Source: Holophagaceae bacterium (GTDB lineage: Bacteria > Acidobacteriota > Holophagae > Holophagales > Holophagaceae). From it: a stretch of DNA of 64,000 nucleotides. How positions within the stretch are numbered: position 1 is the stretch's first letter; each line of letters starts with the position of its first letter. Both the position numbers and the translations under genes were made by a program. The notes below the pieces were generated by a model. It did no database searches and was not told the origin of the DNA. It saw only the letters and a program-made list of their open reading frames with translations. Shown piece by piece: positions 34,957 through 44,046 of this stretch. The stretch is taken from the NCBI GenBank assembly GCA_016720465.1, contig JADKKO010000004.1:1240001-1304000 (forward strand), in the 5' to 3' direction.

Positions 34957-37182
34957 ATGATCTATGGGGTGCTTTCCTTTTTGGGCGCATTCGTCCTGTT
35001 CTTGTTTGAACCCTTCCTGGGGAAGGTGCTCACCCCGCGTTTCGGCGGCGGCGCCAGTGTGTGGATCGTCTGCATGCTCTTCTTCCAGGCGGTGCTGCTG
35101 TGCGGATACGCTTACGCGCACGTCTTGAGCCGCAGCGGGGAATCCAGGCGCCAGTCCCTGTGGCACAGCGCCCTGCTTTGGGTAGTCCTGGCGCTTCTGG
35201 GATGGGCCTGGATCCGGCATGGGAATCCCCTGATTTCAGACGTTCTGCCGGAACCTGGCCAAGGCATTCCAGCGTTGCTATGGATCCTGCTCCGCACCGC
35301 CGGATTGCCGATGATCGCCCTCGCGGCCACCTCCCCGCTGGTGCAGCTGTGGTTTGTCCAGGCCCACTCAGGGCGTACCCCCTACCGTCTCTACGCGTGG
35401 TCCAACGCGGGTTCCCTGGGGGGACTGCTGGCCTATCCTTTCGCGGCAGAACCGATGCTCAGCACTCCGGCGCAGGGAATCCTGATCTTTCTGCTCATCG
35501 GGGTGTTTGCCTTGGGGATTTGGACGCTGCACCGGGCCGCCGTGCGCAACGGCGATTCGCCGTCAGGACCCGAGGCCCCGCCGACGGTGGATGCAGAGCC
35601 GGAAACAGGAGTGCCCGCGGCGTCCGCAAGCCCGCTCACGCCATGGTTGTGGGTTCTGGCATCGGCCATGGGCTCTGCGATCCTCATGGCTTCGACCAAT
35701 AAAATGACCATGGAAATCGCGGCCATCCCGCTTCTGTGGATCCTGCCGCTGGTCCTGTACCTCGGCACCTTCATCCTGGTCTTCGACGCGAAGTGGAAGC
35801 TCAGCTGGGGCTGGTGGCCCGCCGTGTGGCTCCTGTTGTTCGCCGCCGCCGCCTACCTGGCCATCGTGGCCCGGTCGGATACGAAACACCAGGTCCTGAT
35901 GCCGCTGCTTGAAGGCTCCATCATCACCTTTGCGGGCTGCATGGTGTGCCATGGGTTCCTGTTCGAATCGCGTCCCGCACCCTCGGGGTTGACTCGCTTC
36001 TATCTGCTCATCGCCGCCGGGGGCGTCCTGGGCGGGCTGTTGGTGGCCCTTGCGGCGCCTTTCGCCTTCAATCGGATCTATGAATTCGGCATCGCCATGC
36101 TCGGCGTGGCCATCGTCGGGTTGTTGACGGCGCGCGAGCTCGGAGGGGCCAAGGGCAATCTCATCGCCATATCGGCCTTGGCGGCCATGGTGGCGGGGGG
36201 ATTTTCCTTGAAAGCGGAAGGAAAGAGCCGGGGCCACTACCTGAGGAATTTCTACGGCATCATCCGCGTCCTCCGGATCGAAAATCTGTTGGAGCTTTCC
36301 AACCTCAAGACACTCCATGGGTTGGTGGATCTCAAGGCGCCCGGCAACCCGCTGGTCTACTACACGCCGGATTCCGGCATCGGGCGTGTCCTGCGGATGG
36401 AAATGGCGCGCAAGCAAGGCCTGCGGGTCGGTGCGGTGGGCCTGGGCGTCGGTTCCGTGGCGGACTATGGGCGCGAGGGGGACGAGTATGTCTTCTACGA
36501 GATCAATCCGCTGGTGATCAATCTCGCCGGGCCGGATTCCCAGGTGTTTCCACTCTTGAGGAATTCGAAAGCCAAGATCGAAGTGGTGGAGGGGGACGGC
36601 CGGATCTGCCTTGAGCAAGAATTGCGGGAAGGCCGGGCGAGGGGATATGACGTGCTGCTCATCGACGCCTTTTCCGGCGATTCGGTTCCTTGGCATCTGC
36701 TCACGGTGGAGGCGTTCCAGACCTATCTTCGCCACCTGGCGCCGGATGGCGTGCTGGTGCTGCATGTGAGCAATCCGCTTCCGGTCGACCGCATCGCCTT
36801 GAGCAGCGCCAAAGCCTTGGATCTTTATGGTGCTTATCTGGTCGACCTCGGGCCTTCGGCCGGCAAGGTGAATCCATTGCATTCGGTGAGCGATTACATC
36901 GTGCTCACCCGCGATGCTGCTCTGCTGAAAACGCCGATAATCCTGGAGCGCCTTCTCGCAGGCTTCGGCCCCAAGATCTACCGGGGCCAATCCGAGGGTT
37001 CTGCGCGCGTGGCCTTCCTCAGCGCCGATCGACCCTGGCGGGATGACCGCAACAGCCTTTCGCAGCTGCTGTTCAAGCGGACCGCGCTGGAAGAAATCGG
37101 GCGCTGGAACCTCGCGCAGGCGCCTAACCCTTCAGCTTCTCCAAAATCTCCAGCACCGCCTGCACATGGCCTTTCACGCTGA
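34957..37182 (+). CDS. Fused MFS-like membrane/spermidine-synthase-like protein
   Basis: A 741-residue protein. The first 430 residues hold about ten membrane helices, starting MIYGVLSFLGAFVLFLFEPFLGKVLTP over the first part, as in the family annotated as fused MFS/spermidine synthase. The C-terminal 280 residues are a spermidine-synthase-like Rossmann domain with GLGVGSVADYGREGDEYVFY (nucleotide motif), EVVEGDGRICLEQELRE and LLIDAFSGDSVPWHLLT. The classic Asp residues for putrescine binding are not all evident, so true aminopropyl transfer is doubtful; no function is proven for the family. The last 59 bp overlap the converging peroxiredoxin gene. Confidence 0.85.
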   Translation: MIYGVLSFLGAFVLFLFEPFLGKVLTPRFGGGASVWIVCMLFFQAVLLCGYAYAHVLSRSGESRRQSLWHSALLWVVLALLGWAWIRHGNPLISDVLPEPGQGIPALLWILLRTAGLPMIALAATSPLVQLWFVQAHSGRTPYRLYAWSNAGSLGGLLAYPFAAEPMLSTPAQGILIFLLIGVFALGIWTLHRAAVRNGDSPSGPEAPPTVDAEPETGVPAASASPLTPWLWVLASAMGSAILMASTNKMTMEIAAIPLLWILPLVLYLGTFILVFDAKWKLSWGWWPAVWLLLFAAAAYLAIVARSDTKHQVLMPLLEGSIITFAGCMVCHGFLFESRPAPSGLTRFYLLIAAGGVLGGLLVALAAPFAFNRIYEFGIAMLGVAIVGLLTARELGGAKGNLIAISALAAMVAGGFSLKAEGKSRGHYLRNFYGIIRVLRIENLLELSNLKTLHGLVDLKAPGNPLVYYTPDSGIGRVLRMEMARKQGLRVGAVGLGVGSVADYGREGDEYVFYEINPLVINLAGPDSQVFPLLRNSKAKIEVVEGDGRICLEQELREGRARGYDVLLIDAFSGDSVPWHLLTVEAFQTYLRHLAPDGVLVLHVSNPLPVDRIALSSAKALDLYGAYLVDLGPSAGKVNPLHSVSDYIVLTRDAALLKTPIILERLLAGFGPKIYRGQSEGSARVAFLSADRPWRDDRNSLSQLLFKRTALEEIGRWNLAQAPNPSASPKSPAPPAHGLSR

Positions 37183-37594
37183 CCTTCGGCCAGGCCTGGC
37201 GGATGACGCCGTCCGGATCCACCAGGAAAGTCGAGCGGATGATGCCCTCGACCTCCTTGCCGTACATCAACTTTTTCCCGAAGGAGCCGAGAGGCGCGAG
37301 GAGGGTCAGCTCGGGATCGCTCAGCAGGCGGAAGGGCAGCTCCTGCTTGGCGATGAACTTCTGGTGGCTCTTCTGGTTGTCCCGCGAGATCCCGTAGACC
37401 TGTGCCCCCATTCCTTTTAAGCGATTCCAGTTGTCCCGGAAATCGCAGGCCTCGGTGGTGCAGCCGGGCGTGGAATCCTTGGGGTAGGCATAGAGCACTG
37501 TCCAGCCTCCAAGGAAATCCTTCTGCGTGACCGTGTTGCCCTGGTCATCGAGAAGGGAGAAGGGCGGGATCTTGGTTCCGATGAGTCCGCTCAC
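37124..37594 (-). CDS. bcp: Thioredoxin-dependent peroxiredoxin (Bcp/PrxQ)
   Basis: A 156-residue peroxiredoxin that reduces hydroperoxides with thioredoxin. The peroxidatic Cys is in YPKDSTPGCTTEACDFRD; the second Cys five residues later is the resolving one of the PrxQ type. The start is GTG at 37594: GGAG lies eight bases upstream and the codon overlaps the stop of the permease gene as GTGA. A longer reading from 37627 has no Shine-Dalgarno sequence. VDPDGVIRQAWPKVSVKGH near the end is typical. It is the last gene of the ABC importer operon, an unexpected place that may just reflect read-through. Confidence 0.93.
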   Translation of the reverse strand: MSGLIGTKIPPFSLLDDQGNTVTQKDFLGGWTVLYAYPKDSTPGCTTEACDFRDNWNRLKGMGAQVYGISRDNQKSHQKFIAKQELPFRLLSDPELTLLAPLGSFGKKLMYGKEVEGIIRSTFLVDPDGVIRQAWPKVSVKGHVQAVLEILEKLKG

Positions 37595-38301
37595 GAGGGG
37601 TTCTCCAGGGTGCGTGTGGAGGTCCATGCTAAGGCCAAAACCAGCATCAGCGAAGCGGCGCCGAGGGCCGTTCCGTCCGTGGAGAGCCGGGGCAGCTCCT
37701 CGTTGAGCAGCAGACCCAAGGAATCATGCTGAGGTCCCGGACCCAGGCCCAGCAGGCGCAACGTGGCTTCGCCCCAGAGCGTCGCCATCCATGCGGTCGG
37801 GAAAAGCGGCGCGGCCTCCTGGAACGCCCAGGGCGCCCAAGCCTTCACCCGGTGGGCGGGGGTGGCGCCCAGCACCTGGACCATCGTCCAGGCGGGCCCC
37901 CGCCGGAAGGGGTCCAACCTCGCGCGCAGGACCGGTTCCAACTGGAGAGCCTGCAGGCAAGCCAGGAGACAGCCGAGGGAGACCCACCCAAACCCCCCGG
38001 AGGCCGCGGCCAGGGGGATGAGCAGAAGCAAGGCAGGGAGGGAGCGCAGGGCGGAGCGGCCATCGCGGAAGCGGTCCTCGCCCAGGGCCAGCAACAGCCC
38101 GAAGGCCAGCGAAGCCAAAGCCACCGCAGCGGCGAAGCCGAAACTCCGGGCGCCCCCGAGGAGCAGACGCAGCAAGCCGTCGCGCCCCAGCGCATCGGTG
38201 CCCAATAGGTGCGGCCAGCCTGCCGGAAGGTCCGCCGTGAAGGGATCCAGCGGGAGCTCGGGCAAAAACAAGGCGAGCAGGAACGCGCAGCGCCACTTCA
38301 T
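37591..38301 (-). CDS. ABC transporter permease, peptide type (DppC-like, short)
   Basis: A 236-residue permease of the binding-protein-dependent family. It begins MKWRCAFLLALFLPELPLDP, then HLLGTDALGRDGLLRLLLGGARSF, which is the hallmark GTDxxGRD segment of DppC/OppC. The coupling-helix region that should contact the ATPase is around VQVLGATPAHRVKAWAPWAF, a fair match to the EAA loop. It is 50-60 residues shorter than usual DppC. The ATG overlaps the upstream permease stop. The partner permease and the binding protein are the two genes before it; no ATPase gene is present in the operon. Confidence 0.82.
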   Translation of the reverse strand: MKWRCAFLLALFLPELPLDPFTADLPAGWPHLLGTDALGRDGLLRLLLGGARSFGFAAAVALASLAFGLLLALGEDRFRDGRSALRSLPALLLLIPLAAASGGFGWVSLGCLLACLQALQLEPVLRARLDPFRRGPAWTMVQVLGATPAHRVKAWAPWAFQEAAPLFPTAWMATLWGEATLRLLGLGPGPQHDSLGLLLNEELPRLSTDGTALGAASLMLVLALAWTSTRTLENPS

Positions 38302-38930
38302 TGCCGCTCCCAGATCCGGGTGGCCCGCCACAGGAGCGCGAAGGCGAGCATCCACAGCGCGATGCCCAGACGGTCCCGGTTGGCGATCCGCTGCATCCAG
38401 TCGCCGCCGAATCCCTGGATTCCGAAGATCCGTTCCAGGATCAAGGCCGCGGTGAGCCATAACGGCACCCGGGCCGCGAGCCAGCGGGGCATGAGTCGTA
38501 GGATCACGGTCCGGCGCGTCCTCCGGATGGCAACGGATCCGTAAGCGAGCGGCAAGGGGGTTTCCACGGGCATGGCCGCGCAAAGCCAGCGGACCTCGGA
38601 GGGCAACGCCGCCACCAGGAAGGCGGCTCCGAAGGCCGGCAGCCCCGGCGGCCCCCAGGCGCTGGGCCACAAGGCCAGCAGCAGCCCGCCCCACAGAAAA
38701 TCCGGCGGGGCTTCGATCAGGGAGAGCATTCCCATCCGGGCGCCACCGGGGCCCAGCAAGCCGGCGATGACCGGAGCGGCCAAACCCAGAATCCCCAGCA
38801 ACGCCGCCATGGGGAGCAGCGCCGCCCAGGGAAAATCCGGCGCGGAGGTCTGGTGCCATACGGCCCCCGGCAGTCCAACCCCCGCGACGGCCGCCAGCAC
38901 CCAGATGGTCCAACCCTGCCAGTGTTTCAC
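38298..38930 (-). CDS. ABC transporter permease, peptide type (DppB-like, truncated)
   Basis: A 210-residue hydrophobic protein with five or six membrane segments. The C-terminal part resembles the end of DppB/OppB: ALILERIFGIQGFGGDWMQR and ANRDRLGIALWMLAFALLWR. The EAA-like loop is in AIRRTRRTVILRLMPRWL. Typical DppB has over 300 residues, so the N-terminal conserved part is missing. The start is GTG at 38930, overlapping the stop of the binding-protein gene as GTGA; the frame continues upstream, but only as a shadow of that gene. It is probably functional only together with its short partner, or the system is degenerate. Confidence 0.7.
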   Translation of the reverse strand: MKHWQGWTIWVLAAVAGVGLPGAVWHQTSAPDFPWAALLPMAALLGILGLAAPVIAGLLGPGGARMGMLSLIEAPPDFLWGGLLLALWPSAWGPPGLPAFGAAFLVAALPSEVRWLCAAMPVETPLPLAYGSVAIRRTRRTVILRLMPRWLAARVPLWLTAALILERIFGIQGFGGDWMQRIANRDRLGIALWMLAFALLWRATRIWERQ

Positions 38931-40285
38931 TTGGCCCAGGTCCAGCCCGCTGCGCCGGGTGTCGTGAGATAGAGGCCCAAGGCGCTGGGTTCCACCTTCA
39001 GGCGCTTGTCCACCCAAACGATGGAGGTGAAATCCAGAAGGGGCAGCGCCGCCGGGTGGACGGACCAGATCTTTTGGAGCTCTTGCCAGGCCGGGCTTTG
39101 CGGCGAGTCGAGCCTGGCTGCGGGACCTTCGAACTTCCCATCCTTCCAGCCGCAGAAATTCATCGGGCCGTTGGGTTCCAGCAGTTCCAGGACCGACCAG
39201 GGATGGGGATCGAAGATGTTCAAGGCCGAAGCAAGCTGAAAGTCCCCGGTCTGCAAACGCTGGTAAAGCAGGCCCGCTTCCACGGGCTTGGGCTCCAGAT
39301 CGACGCCATCCTGCCGGGCACGCTCCCGAAGCGCCAACAGGGCCTTCTGGACGAGCCCATCCCCGGCGCTGTAGAGCAATTCCCAGTGCTGGCCCTTGGC
39401 CGATGTCGGCGCAGGCGCCTGGATTCCCATCACGGGAAATCCAAGGGATTCCGGCCAGAGTCCGCGGCTTGCCTGGGCCTTGCCGCTGAAAAAATTCACC
39501 GGGAAGGCCTCTCCGCGCCATTTCTCCAGAGCCTGCAAGGGGGTCAATCCGATCCGGCTGAAGACCAGGAGCTGGGCGCGGGTCGGCTGGCGCAGCTCGA
39601 CCATCGTTGGTGGCGGCTGGAGACCGCCCCTGGCTGGAGGCGTGCCGATGGAGAGCCACCCTTTCTGCAGGTTCTGGAGCAGGGTCTGCTCATCCGCGAT
39701 CAGGCGGAAATGGATCGCGCCGAGCTTCGGTTTCAGAAAATGCCCGCGCGCCGTGAAGGTCCATTCACTGCCCCGCCTCACCAGCGAAAATGGTCCGCTG
39801 CCTTCATCCGCATGGCCTTTCCGGGCCACCTGGAGGTGCGCGAGCTCCATCAGCAGCCTCGCGGCAGGCTTCGAGGAGGACAGTTCCACGAAGGGGCCTT
39901 TTTGGGCGACCACCACGCCCTGGAGGATTCCGCGCTTGGTCGGGCTGGCGTCCTTGTTCCGCTGGATTTCCTGGAAGGTCCAGGTGATATCCCCGGGGCC
40001 CACGGGCGCGCCGCTTGCGAAACGCATCCCGTCGCGGAGATGGAAACGCAGCGCCTTGCCCCGGATCTCCCAGCGATCCGAAAGTCTTGGGACCACTCGA
40101 TTTTGAGCATCCAGCCCCACGAGGGCATCCCCGGTGAGCGATTGCAGGATGGCCTGCTCGAAGCCTTCACCGCGGATGAAATCCAAGGGCCCGGGGTCCC
40201 GGGCGAAGGATTCTTCCACGGTCTGGGCGAAGCCCAAAGCCGATGGAGCCAGAGCCATCAGGAGGACGAGTGCCTGGATGCGCAT
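38927..40285 (-). CDS. ABC transporter substrate-binding protein, family 5
   Basis: A 452-residue periplasmic binding protein with a signal peptide (MRIQALVLLMALAPSALGFA). It has the family 5 layout: LQSLTGDALVGLDAQNRVVP, LSDRWEIRGKALRFHLRDGMRFASGAPVGPGD over the first third, and a second lobe with FQLASALNIFDPHPW. Members bind di- and oligopeptides, nickel or other small ligands. The ligand pocket cannot be read. It heads an operon with two short permeases and the peroxiredoxin gene, on the minus strand, divergent from an ABC exporter. Confidence 0.85.
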   Translation of the reverse strand: MRIQALVLLMALAPSALGFAQTVEESFARDPGPLDFIRGEGFEQAILQSLTGDALVGLDAQNRVVPRLSDRWEIRGKALRFHLRDGMRFASGAPVGPGDITWTFQEIQRNKDASPTKRGILQGVVVAQKGPFVELSSSKPAARLLMELAHLQVARKGHADEGSGPFSLVRRGSEWTFTARGHFLKPKLGAIHFRLIADEQTLLQNLQKGWLSIGTPPARGGLQPPPTMVELRQPTRAQLLVFSRIGLTPLQALEKWRGEAFPVNFFSGKAQASRGLWPESLGFPVMGIQAPAPTSAKGQHWELLYSAGDGLVQKALLALRERARQDGVDLEPKPVEAGLLYQRLQTGDFQLASALNIFDPHPWSVLELLEPNGPMNFCGWKDGKFEGPAARLDSPQSPAWQELQKIWSVHPAALPLLDFTSIVWVDKRLKVEPSALGLYLTTPGAAGWTWAK

Positions 40286-40360
40286 GGTTTCTTACCTGGG
40301 TGGGTGGAAGCATCATGCGCCTCGGGGCCGTCCCTTGCCAAGTGTTGTTAGGCTGGTTGG

Positions 40361-42121
40361 GTGGCGATGGAATCCAAGTCAACCTGGTGGTGGAAGCTTC
40401 TGGCGGGGCATCGGCGGTCATTGCTCCTGGGCCTTGGTTCGACCCTGCTCTGCAGCCTGGCGGCGGCCTGGGTCCCGTTCTGGTCCGGGAAAGCGGTGCA
40501 CGCGCTGGAGGTGCGCCGGTACGGCGATTCCCGCCACGCGCTCGTCTGGATGCTCCTGTTCACGCTGGTGGCAGGCATAGGGCGCTACCTGATGCGCAAC
40601 ACGCTCATCGGGCTCAGCCGGGAGATCGAAAAGGCCCAGCGCGAAGAGATCTACGCGTACCTGATGACACGATCCTTCGCGTTCTACGAACGGCAGCGCA
40701 TCGGCGATCTCATGAGCCGCATCGGCGATGATGTGAGCACCGTGCGGATGGCCACCGGGCCCGGGTTCATGAGCCTGCTCCAGACCTTCAGCATTCTGCC
40801 CATGACCATGGCCCTGATGCTGCATACCCACGTGCGGCTCACCTTCGCGGTCATGCTGCCCTTCTCCTTCCTGGCGCTCGGGTTCTACCTCCTGAGCAAG
40901 AAAAGCCATGCGCTGCAGCAAAAACTCCAGCTCGTTTCCAGCCAGCTCAACACCTTCAGCCACGAAACCATCCAGGGCGAAAAGGTGGTCCAGGCCTTCG
41001 GCCTCGAGGGCCTCCGCGTGGGCCGGTTCCGGGAATTGAGCGAGGACCAGGCGAGGCTGAACATACGGCAGTCCTCGATCTTTGGAGCCTACGGACCCAT
41101 GGCCTCCCTCATCGGAGGCGCCGCGGCCCTGGTGCTGGTCGCGTACGGAGGGACCCTGGTGACGCGCCATGAATTGAGCCTGGGCGATCTCACGGCCTTC
41201 ACCGGGTATCTGGTGGCCCTGGCCTGGCCCGTGATGAGCCTGGGCTGGTCCGTGAACCTGTTCCAGCGCGCCCGCGCGGGCCAGGAACGCATCGAGCAGG
41301 TGCTGGCCGCGCCGGACCCGGCGGTGCCGCCATGGCCTGGAGATGAAGCCCCGGCACTGCCTCCCGCGCCCGCGGCGATCGCCCTGAGCGATGGGTCGTT
41401 CCGATTCGAATCGGGGCGAGGTCTCGGCCCGATCTCGTTGAAGGTCGCATCAGGCGGCAGCCTGGCGATCGTGGGCGGCATCGGCAGCGGCAAGAGCATC
41501 CTTCTGCAGACCCTGGCCGGCCTGAGAACCATCCAGGAAGGCCGCTACGAGGTGGACGGCCAGTCCCTGGACGATGCCACCCTGCGGCGGCATTGGGCGG
41601 GACTCGGATGGGTGCCCCAGGAGGCTTTCCTCTTTTCCACGAGCCTGCGGGAAAACCTCATCCAGGGAAGGCCCGGCGCCACCGAAGCGGAAATCTGGGA
41701 AGTGGCCGAAGTGGTCTGCCTGGACGATCTCATCCGGCGGCTGCCTGCGGGTCTCGATACCGTCGTGGGCGAGCGCGGCGTCGTGCTGAGCGGCGGGGAA
41801 CGGCAGCGCACGGCCCTCGCCCGGGCCCTGTTGAAGAAGCCGCGCCTGCTCCTCATGGACGACGCGCTTTCAGCGGTGGACGCCGAAACCGAGTCCCGGA
41901 TCCTGGAAAACCTGAAAGGCTACCTGGGCCGCACCACGCTGGTCCTGGCCACCCACCGCATCTTCGTGGCCGAACTTTGCGAGGAGGTCCTGGTAATGGA
42001 GCAGGGCCGCGCCATCCAGTTCGGGACGCCTGCGCAACTGGCCGAGCAGCAGGGCCTGTATGCGCGGCTCAAACGGCTTCAGAGCCTGGAGCGCGAGATT
42101 CTGGGCAGGTCGGCGGGTTGA
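40361..42121 (+). CDS. ABC exporter, membrane-ATPase fusion (MdlA-like)
   Basis: A 586-residue half transporter: six membrane helices (residues about 15-310), then the ATPase domain. Walker A is VGGIGSGKSILLQ, the signature LSGGERQRTALARALL and the switch His is in LATHRI. Walker B reads LLLMDDALSAVD, with Asp where most exporters have the catalytic Glu; E. coli MdlA has the same DDALSAVD, so this is a family trait rather than damage. Family members form homo- or heterodimers; no second half gene is next to it. The start is GTG at 40361 or ATG at 40367, neither with a clear Shine-Dalgarno sequence. The substrate is unknown. Confidence 0.9.
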   Translation: MAMESKSTWWWKLLAGHRRSLLLGLGSTLLCSLAAAWVPFWSGKAVHALEVRRYGDSRHALVWMLLFTLVAGIGRYLMRNTLIGLSREIEKAQREEIYAYLMTRSFAFYERQRIGDLMSRIGDDVSTVRMATGPGFMSLLQTFSILPMTMALMLHTHVRLTFAVMLPFSFLALGFYLLSKKSHALQQKLQLVSSQLNTFSHETIQGEKVVQAFGLEGLRVGRFRELSEDQARLNIRQSSIFGAYGPMASLIGGAAALVLVAYGGTLVTRHELSLGDLTAFTGYLVALAWPVMSLGWSVNLFQRARAGQERIEQVLAAPDPAVPPWPGDEAPALPPAPAAIALSDGSFRFESGRGLGPISLKVASGGSLAIVGGIGSGKSILLQTLAGLRTIQEGRYEVDGQSLDDATLRRHWAGLGWVPQEAFLFSTSLRENLIQGRPGATEAEIWEVAEVVCLDDLIRRLPAGLDTVVGERGVVLSGGERQRTALARALLKKPRLLLMDDALSAVDAETESRILENLKGYLGRTTLVLATHRIFVAELCEEVLVMEQGRAIQFGTPAQLAEQQGLYARLKRLQSLEREILGRSAG

Positions 42122-42131
42122 AGGCTGGGCT

Positions 42132-43799
42132 TCAGTGGGAGTCCACGAACGTGACTTTGTTGATCTCGCGGAAGCTCGTCAAGCCTAGGCGGACCTTCTC
42201 GAGGGCGCTCTCGCGGAGGCTCTGCATGCCGTTCCGGCGGGCGGCGGCCTTCACATCGCGGATGGGCGCGCGGAGCGTCAGCATTTCCCGGAGTTCATCA
42301 TTCATGCCCATGAATTCGATGATGGCCTGGCGGCCGCGGAAGCCCGTGCCGTGGCAGTCGACGCAGCCGACCTTTTCGAAGAACGTGCCGGAGCTTCCCC
42401 AGGTGGGATCCACGCCGTTGTCGATGAATTCCTGGGGGCTGGGTTCGATGGGGCGTTTGCACTTGGGGCAGAGGGTCTTCACCAGGCGCTGGGCCAGGAT
42501 GCAATTCAGGGCCGACACGAAGTTGTAGAGTTCGACGCCCATGTACTGGAAGCGGCCGATGACGTCGAGGGTGTTGTTGGCGTGGACGGTGGTGAACACC
42601 AGGTGCCCCGTCAACGCCGACTGGATGGCGATCTGGGCGGTCTCGGGGTCGCGGATCTCGCCCACCAGGATCTTGTCGGGGTCGTGGCGCAGGATGGAGC
42701 GGAGCCCCACCGCGAAGGTCAGGCCTTTCTTTTCATTCACAGGGATCTGGCAGACGCCTTCGAGCTGGTATTCCACCGGGTCTTCGATGGTGACGAGCTT
42801 GTCTTCCGGGGAACGGATTTCGCTCAGGATGGCGTAGAGCGTGGTCGTTTTCCCGGATCCGGTGGGTCCGGTCACCAGGAACATGCCGTAGGGCTCCCGG
42901 GAGAAGCGGCGGAGTTTCAACAGCTCATGGGGCGAGAAGCCCAGGATGTCCAGGTTGAGCGTCTTGAATTCCTCGCTCAGGTTCTCCTTGTCGAGGATGC
43001 GGATGACAGCGTCTTCGCCATGGATGGTGGGCATGATGCTCACGCGGAAATCGATGGCGCGCCCGCGTACCTTGAGCTTGAAGCGGCCGTCCTGGGGTTT
43101 GCGCTTTTCGGCGATGTCCAGCTCGCTCATGACCTTGACGCGGCTGATGATCGCGGAGGCGAAGCGCTTGTCGATGGGATCGGCGGCCGGATAGAGGCTG
43201 CCGTCGATGCGGTACTTGATCAGGAAACCGGCGGCGGTGGTCTCCAAATGGATGTCCGAGGTGCGCCGCTGCAAGGCATTGAAGATCGTTGTGTCCACGA
43301 GCTTGACGATGGGGGCTTCGTCCTTGTCCGTGAGCCGCTCCAGGTCCAGGGCCTCGTCATCCACGTCCTCGGCGCTGAGCACCTGGACCTTCAGCGCTTC
43401 GCCCACTTCATCCAGGGCCTTCTGGCCGCTTTCGGATTTCTTGAGCACTTCCTGGATCTGGGCCTGGGGCGCGCCGGCGAATTTCAAGGGGCGCTTGAGC
43501 TGCATGCGCAGCATGTCCTGGGTGACCACGTCCAGGGGATCCGCCATGGCCAGCCAGAGGATGCCGTCCTTCTCCTGGACCGGCACGAAGTGGTGCTTGA
43601 GCATGGTGTCCAGGGAGATCGCCTGGAAGAGCGCGAAGTCCACGGGTTCCTTGGTGAGGTCCAGGGAGGGGTAAAGCATCCGCTCCAGCCTCAGGTCGGT
43701 CTGGGTGAGATCGCCGGCCAGGGTCTTGTCACCCTTGTCGGGCAGCTCCAAAACCAGGGTCTTTTCTTCGTGGGGGAGGGATTGATCGGTCGAGGCCAT
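42132..43799 (-). CDS. GspE/PilB-family secretion ATPase
   Basis: A 555-residue type II secretion/type IV pilus ATPase, a paralogue of the pilB at 13 kb. It has an N-terminal MshEN-like domain (LQAISLDTMLKHHFVPV-type stretch, WLAMADPLDVVTQ), Walker A GPTGSGKTTTLYA, the Asp box EDPVEYQLEGV, LVGEIRDPETAQIA and HANNTLD. Four Cys in CPKC and CVDC form the zinc site near the C-terminus. The Walker A Thr-Thr-Thr run is like GspE and MshE, unlike the Asn in the other paralogue. It stands alone; the rest of a type II system is not in the window, so its partners are elsewhere. Confidence 0.9.
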   Translation of the reverse strand: MASTDQSLPHEEKTLVLELPDKGDKTLAGDLTQTDLRLERMLYPSLDLTKEPVDFALFQAISLDTMLKHHFVPVQEKDGILWLAMADPLDVVTQDMLRMQLKRPLKFAGAPQAQIQEVLKKSESGQKALDEVGEALKVQVLSAEDVDDEALDLERLTDKDEAPIVKLVDTTIFNALQRRTSDIHLETTAAGFLIKYRIDGSLYPAADPIDKRFASAIISRVKVMSELDIAEKRKPQDGRFKLKVRGRAIDFRVSIMPTIHGEDAVIRILDKENLSEEFKTLNLDILGFSPHELLKLRRFSREPYGMFLVTGPTGSGKTTTLYAILSEIRSPEDKLVTIEDPVEYQLEGVCQIPVNEKKGLTFAVGLRSILRHDPDKILVGEIRDPETAQIAIQSALTGHLVFTTVHANNTLDVIGRFQYMGVELYNFVSALNCILAQRLVKTLCPKCKRPIEPSPQEFIDNGVDPTWGSSGTFFEKVGCVDCHGTGFRGRQAIIEFMGMNDELREMLTLRAPIRDVKAAARRNGMQSLRESALEKVRLGLTSFREINKVTFVDSH

Positions 43800-43894
43800 G
43801 AGATATGGTATGCCGTCTTCGCGTGGAAGGCTTCATCGCCCATCGTTTTTTCATGCCGATCCAGGCATTGGACCCTGGGACTCGGAATCTATCG

Positions 43895-43924
43895 TTGACC
43901 CGCGCCGGGCTTAAGCCGCAGAAT
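43895..43924 (+). promoter_or_regulatory. Candidate promoter of the nuo operon
   Basis: TTGACC (43895-43900) and CAGAAT (43919-43924) are 18 bp apart, about 120 bp before nuoA. A hairpin with arms CCAACC (43941-43946) and GGTTGG (43958-43963) follows and could lie in the leader RNA. The -10 match is only moderate. Confidence 0.3.
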
Positions 43925-44046
43925 TAGGGGCCATTGTGGACCAACCAGCGCTTTTCCGGTTGGTTTCGCTAAGGCCACCAGGCCGGTGCACCATGAAAAT
44001 CGCAAGATTGGATTGCTACAACGGCTAATTCGGCTCCGGAGTCCAC

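Noticed and set aside
35563..36990. 475-codon open frame opposite the MFS/spermidine-synthase-like gene
   Set aside because: Low-complexity shadow of a gene with clear helices and a Rossmann motif on the plus strand.
40361..42121. Asp instead of Glu after Walker B of the ABC exporter as a sign of inactivation
   Set aside because: E. coli MdlA-type exporters have the same DDALSAVD motif, so this is normal for the subfamily.
42351..43898. 515-codon open frame on the plus strand opposite the GspE-type ATPase
   Set aside because: The minus-strand frame has all the ATPase motifs; this one has none.
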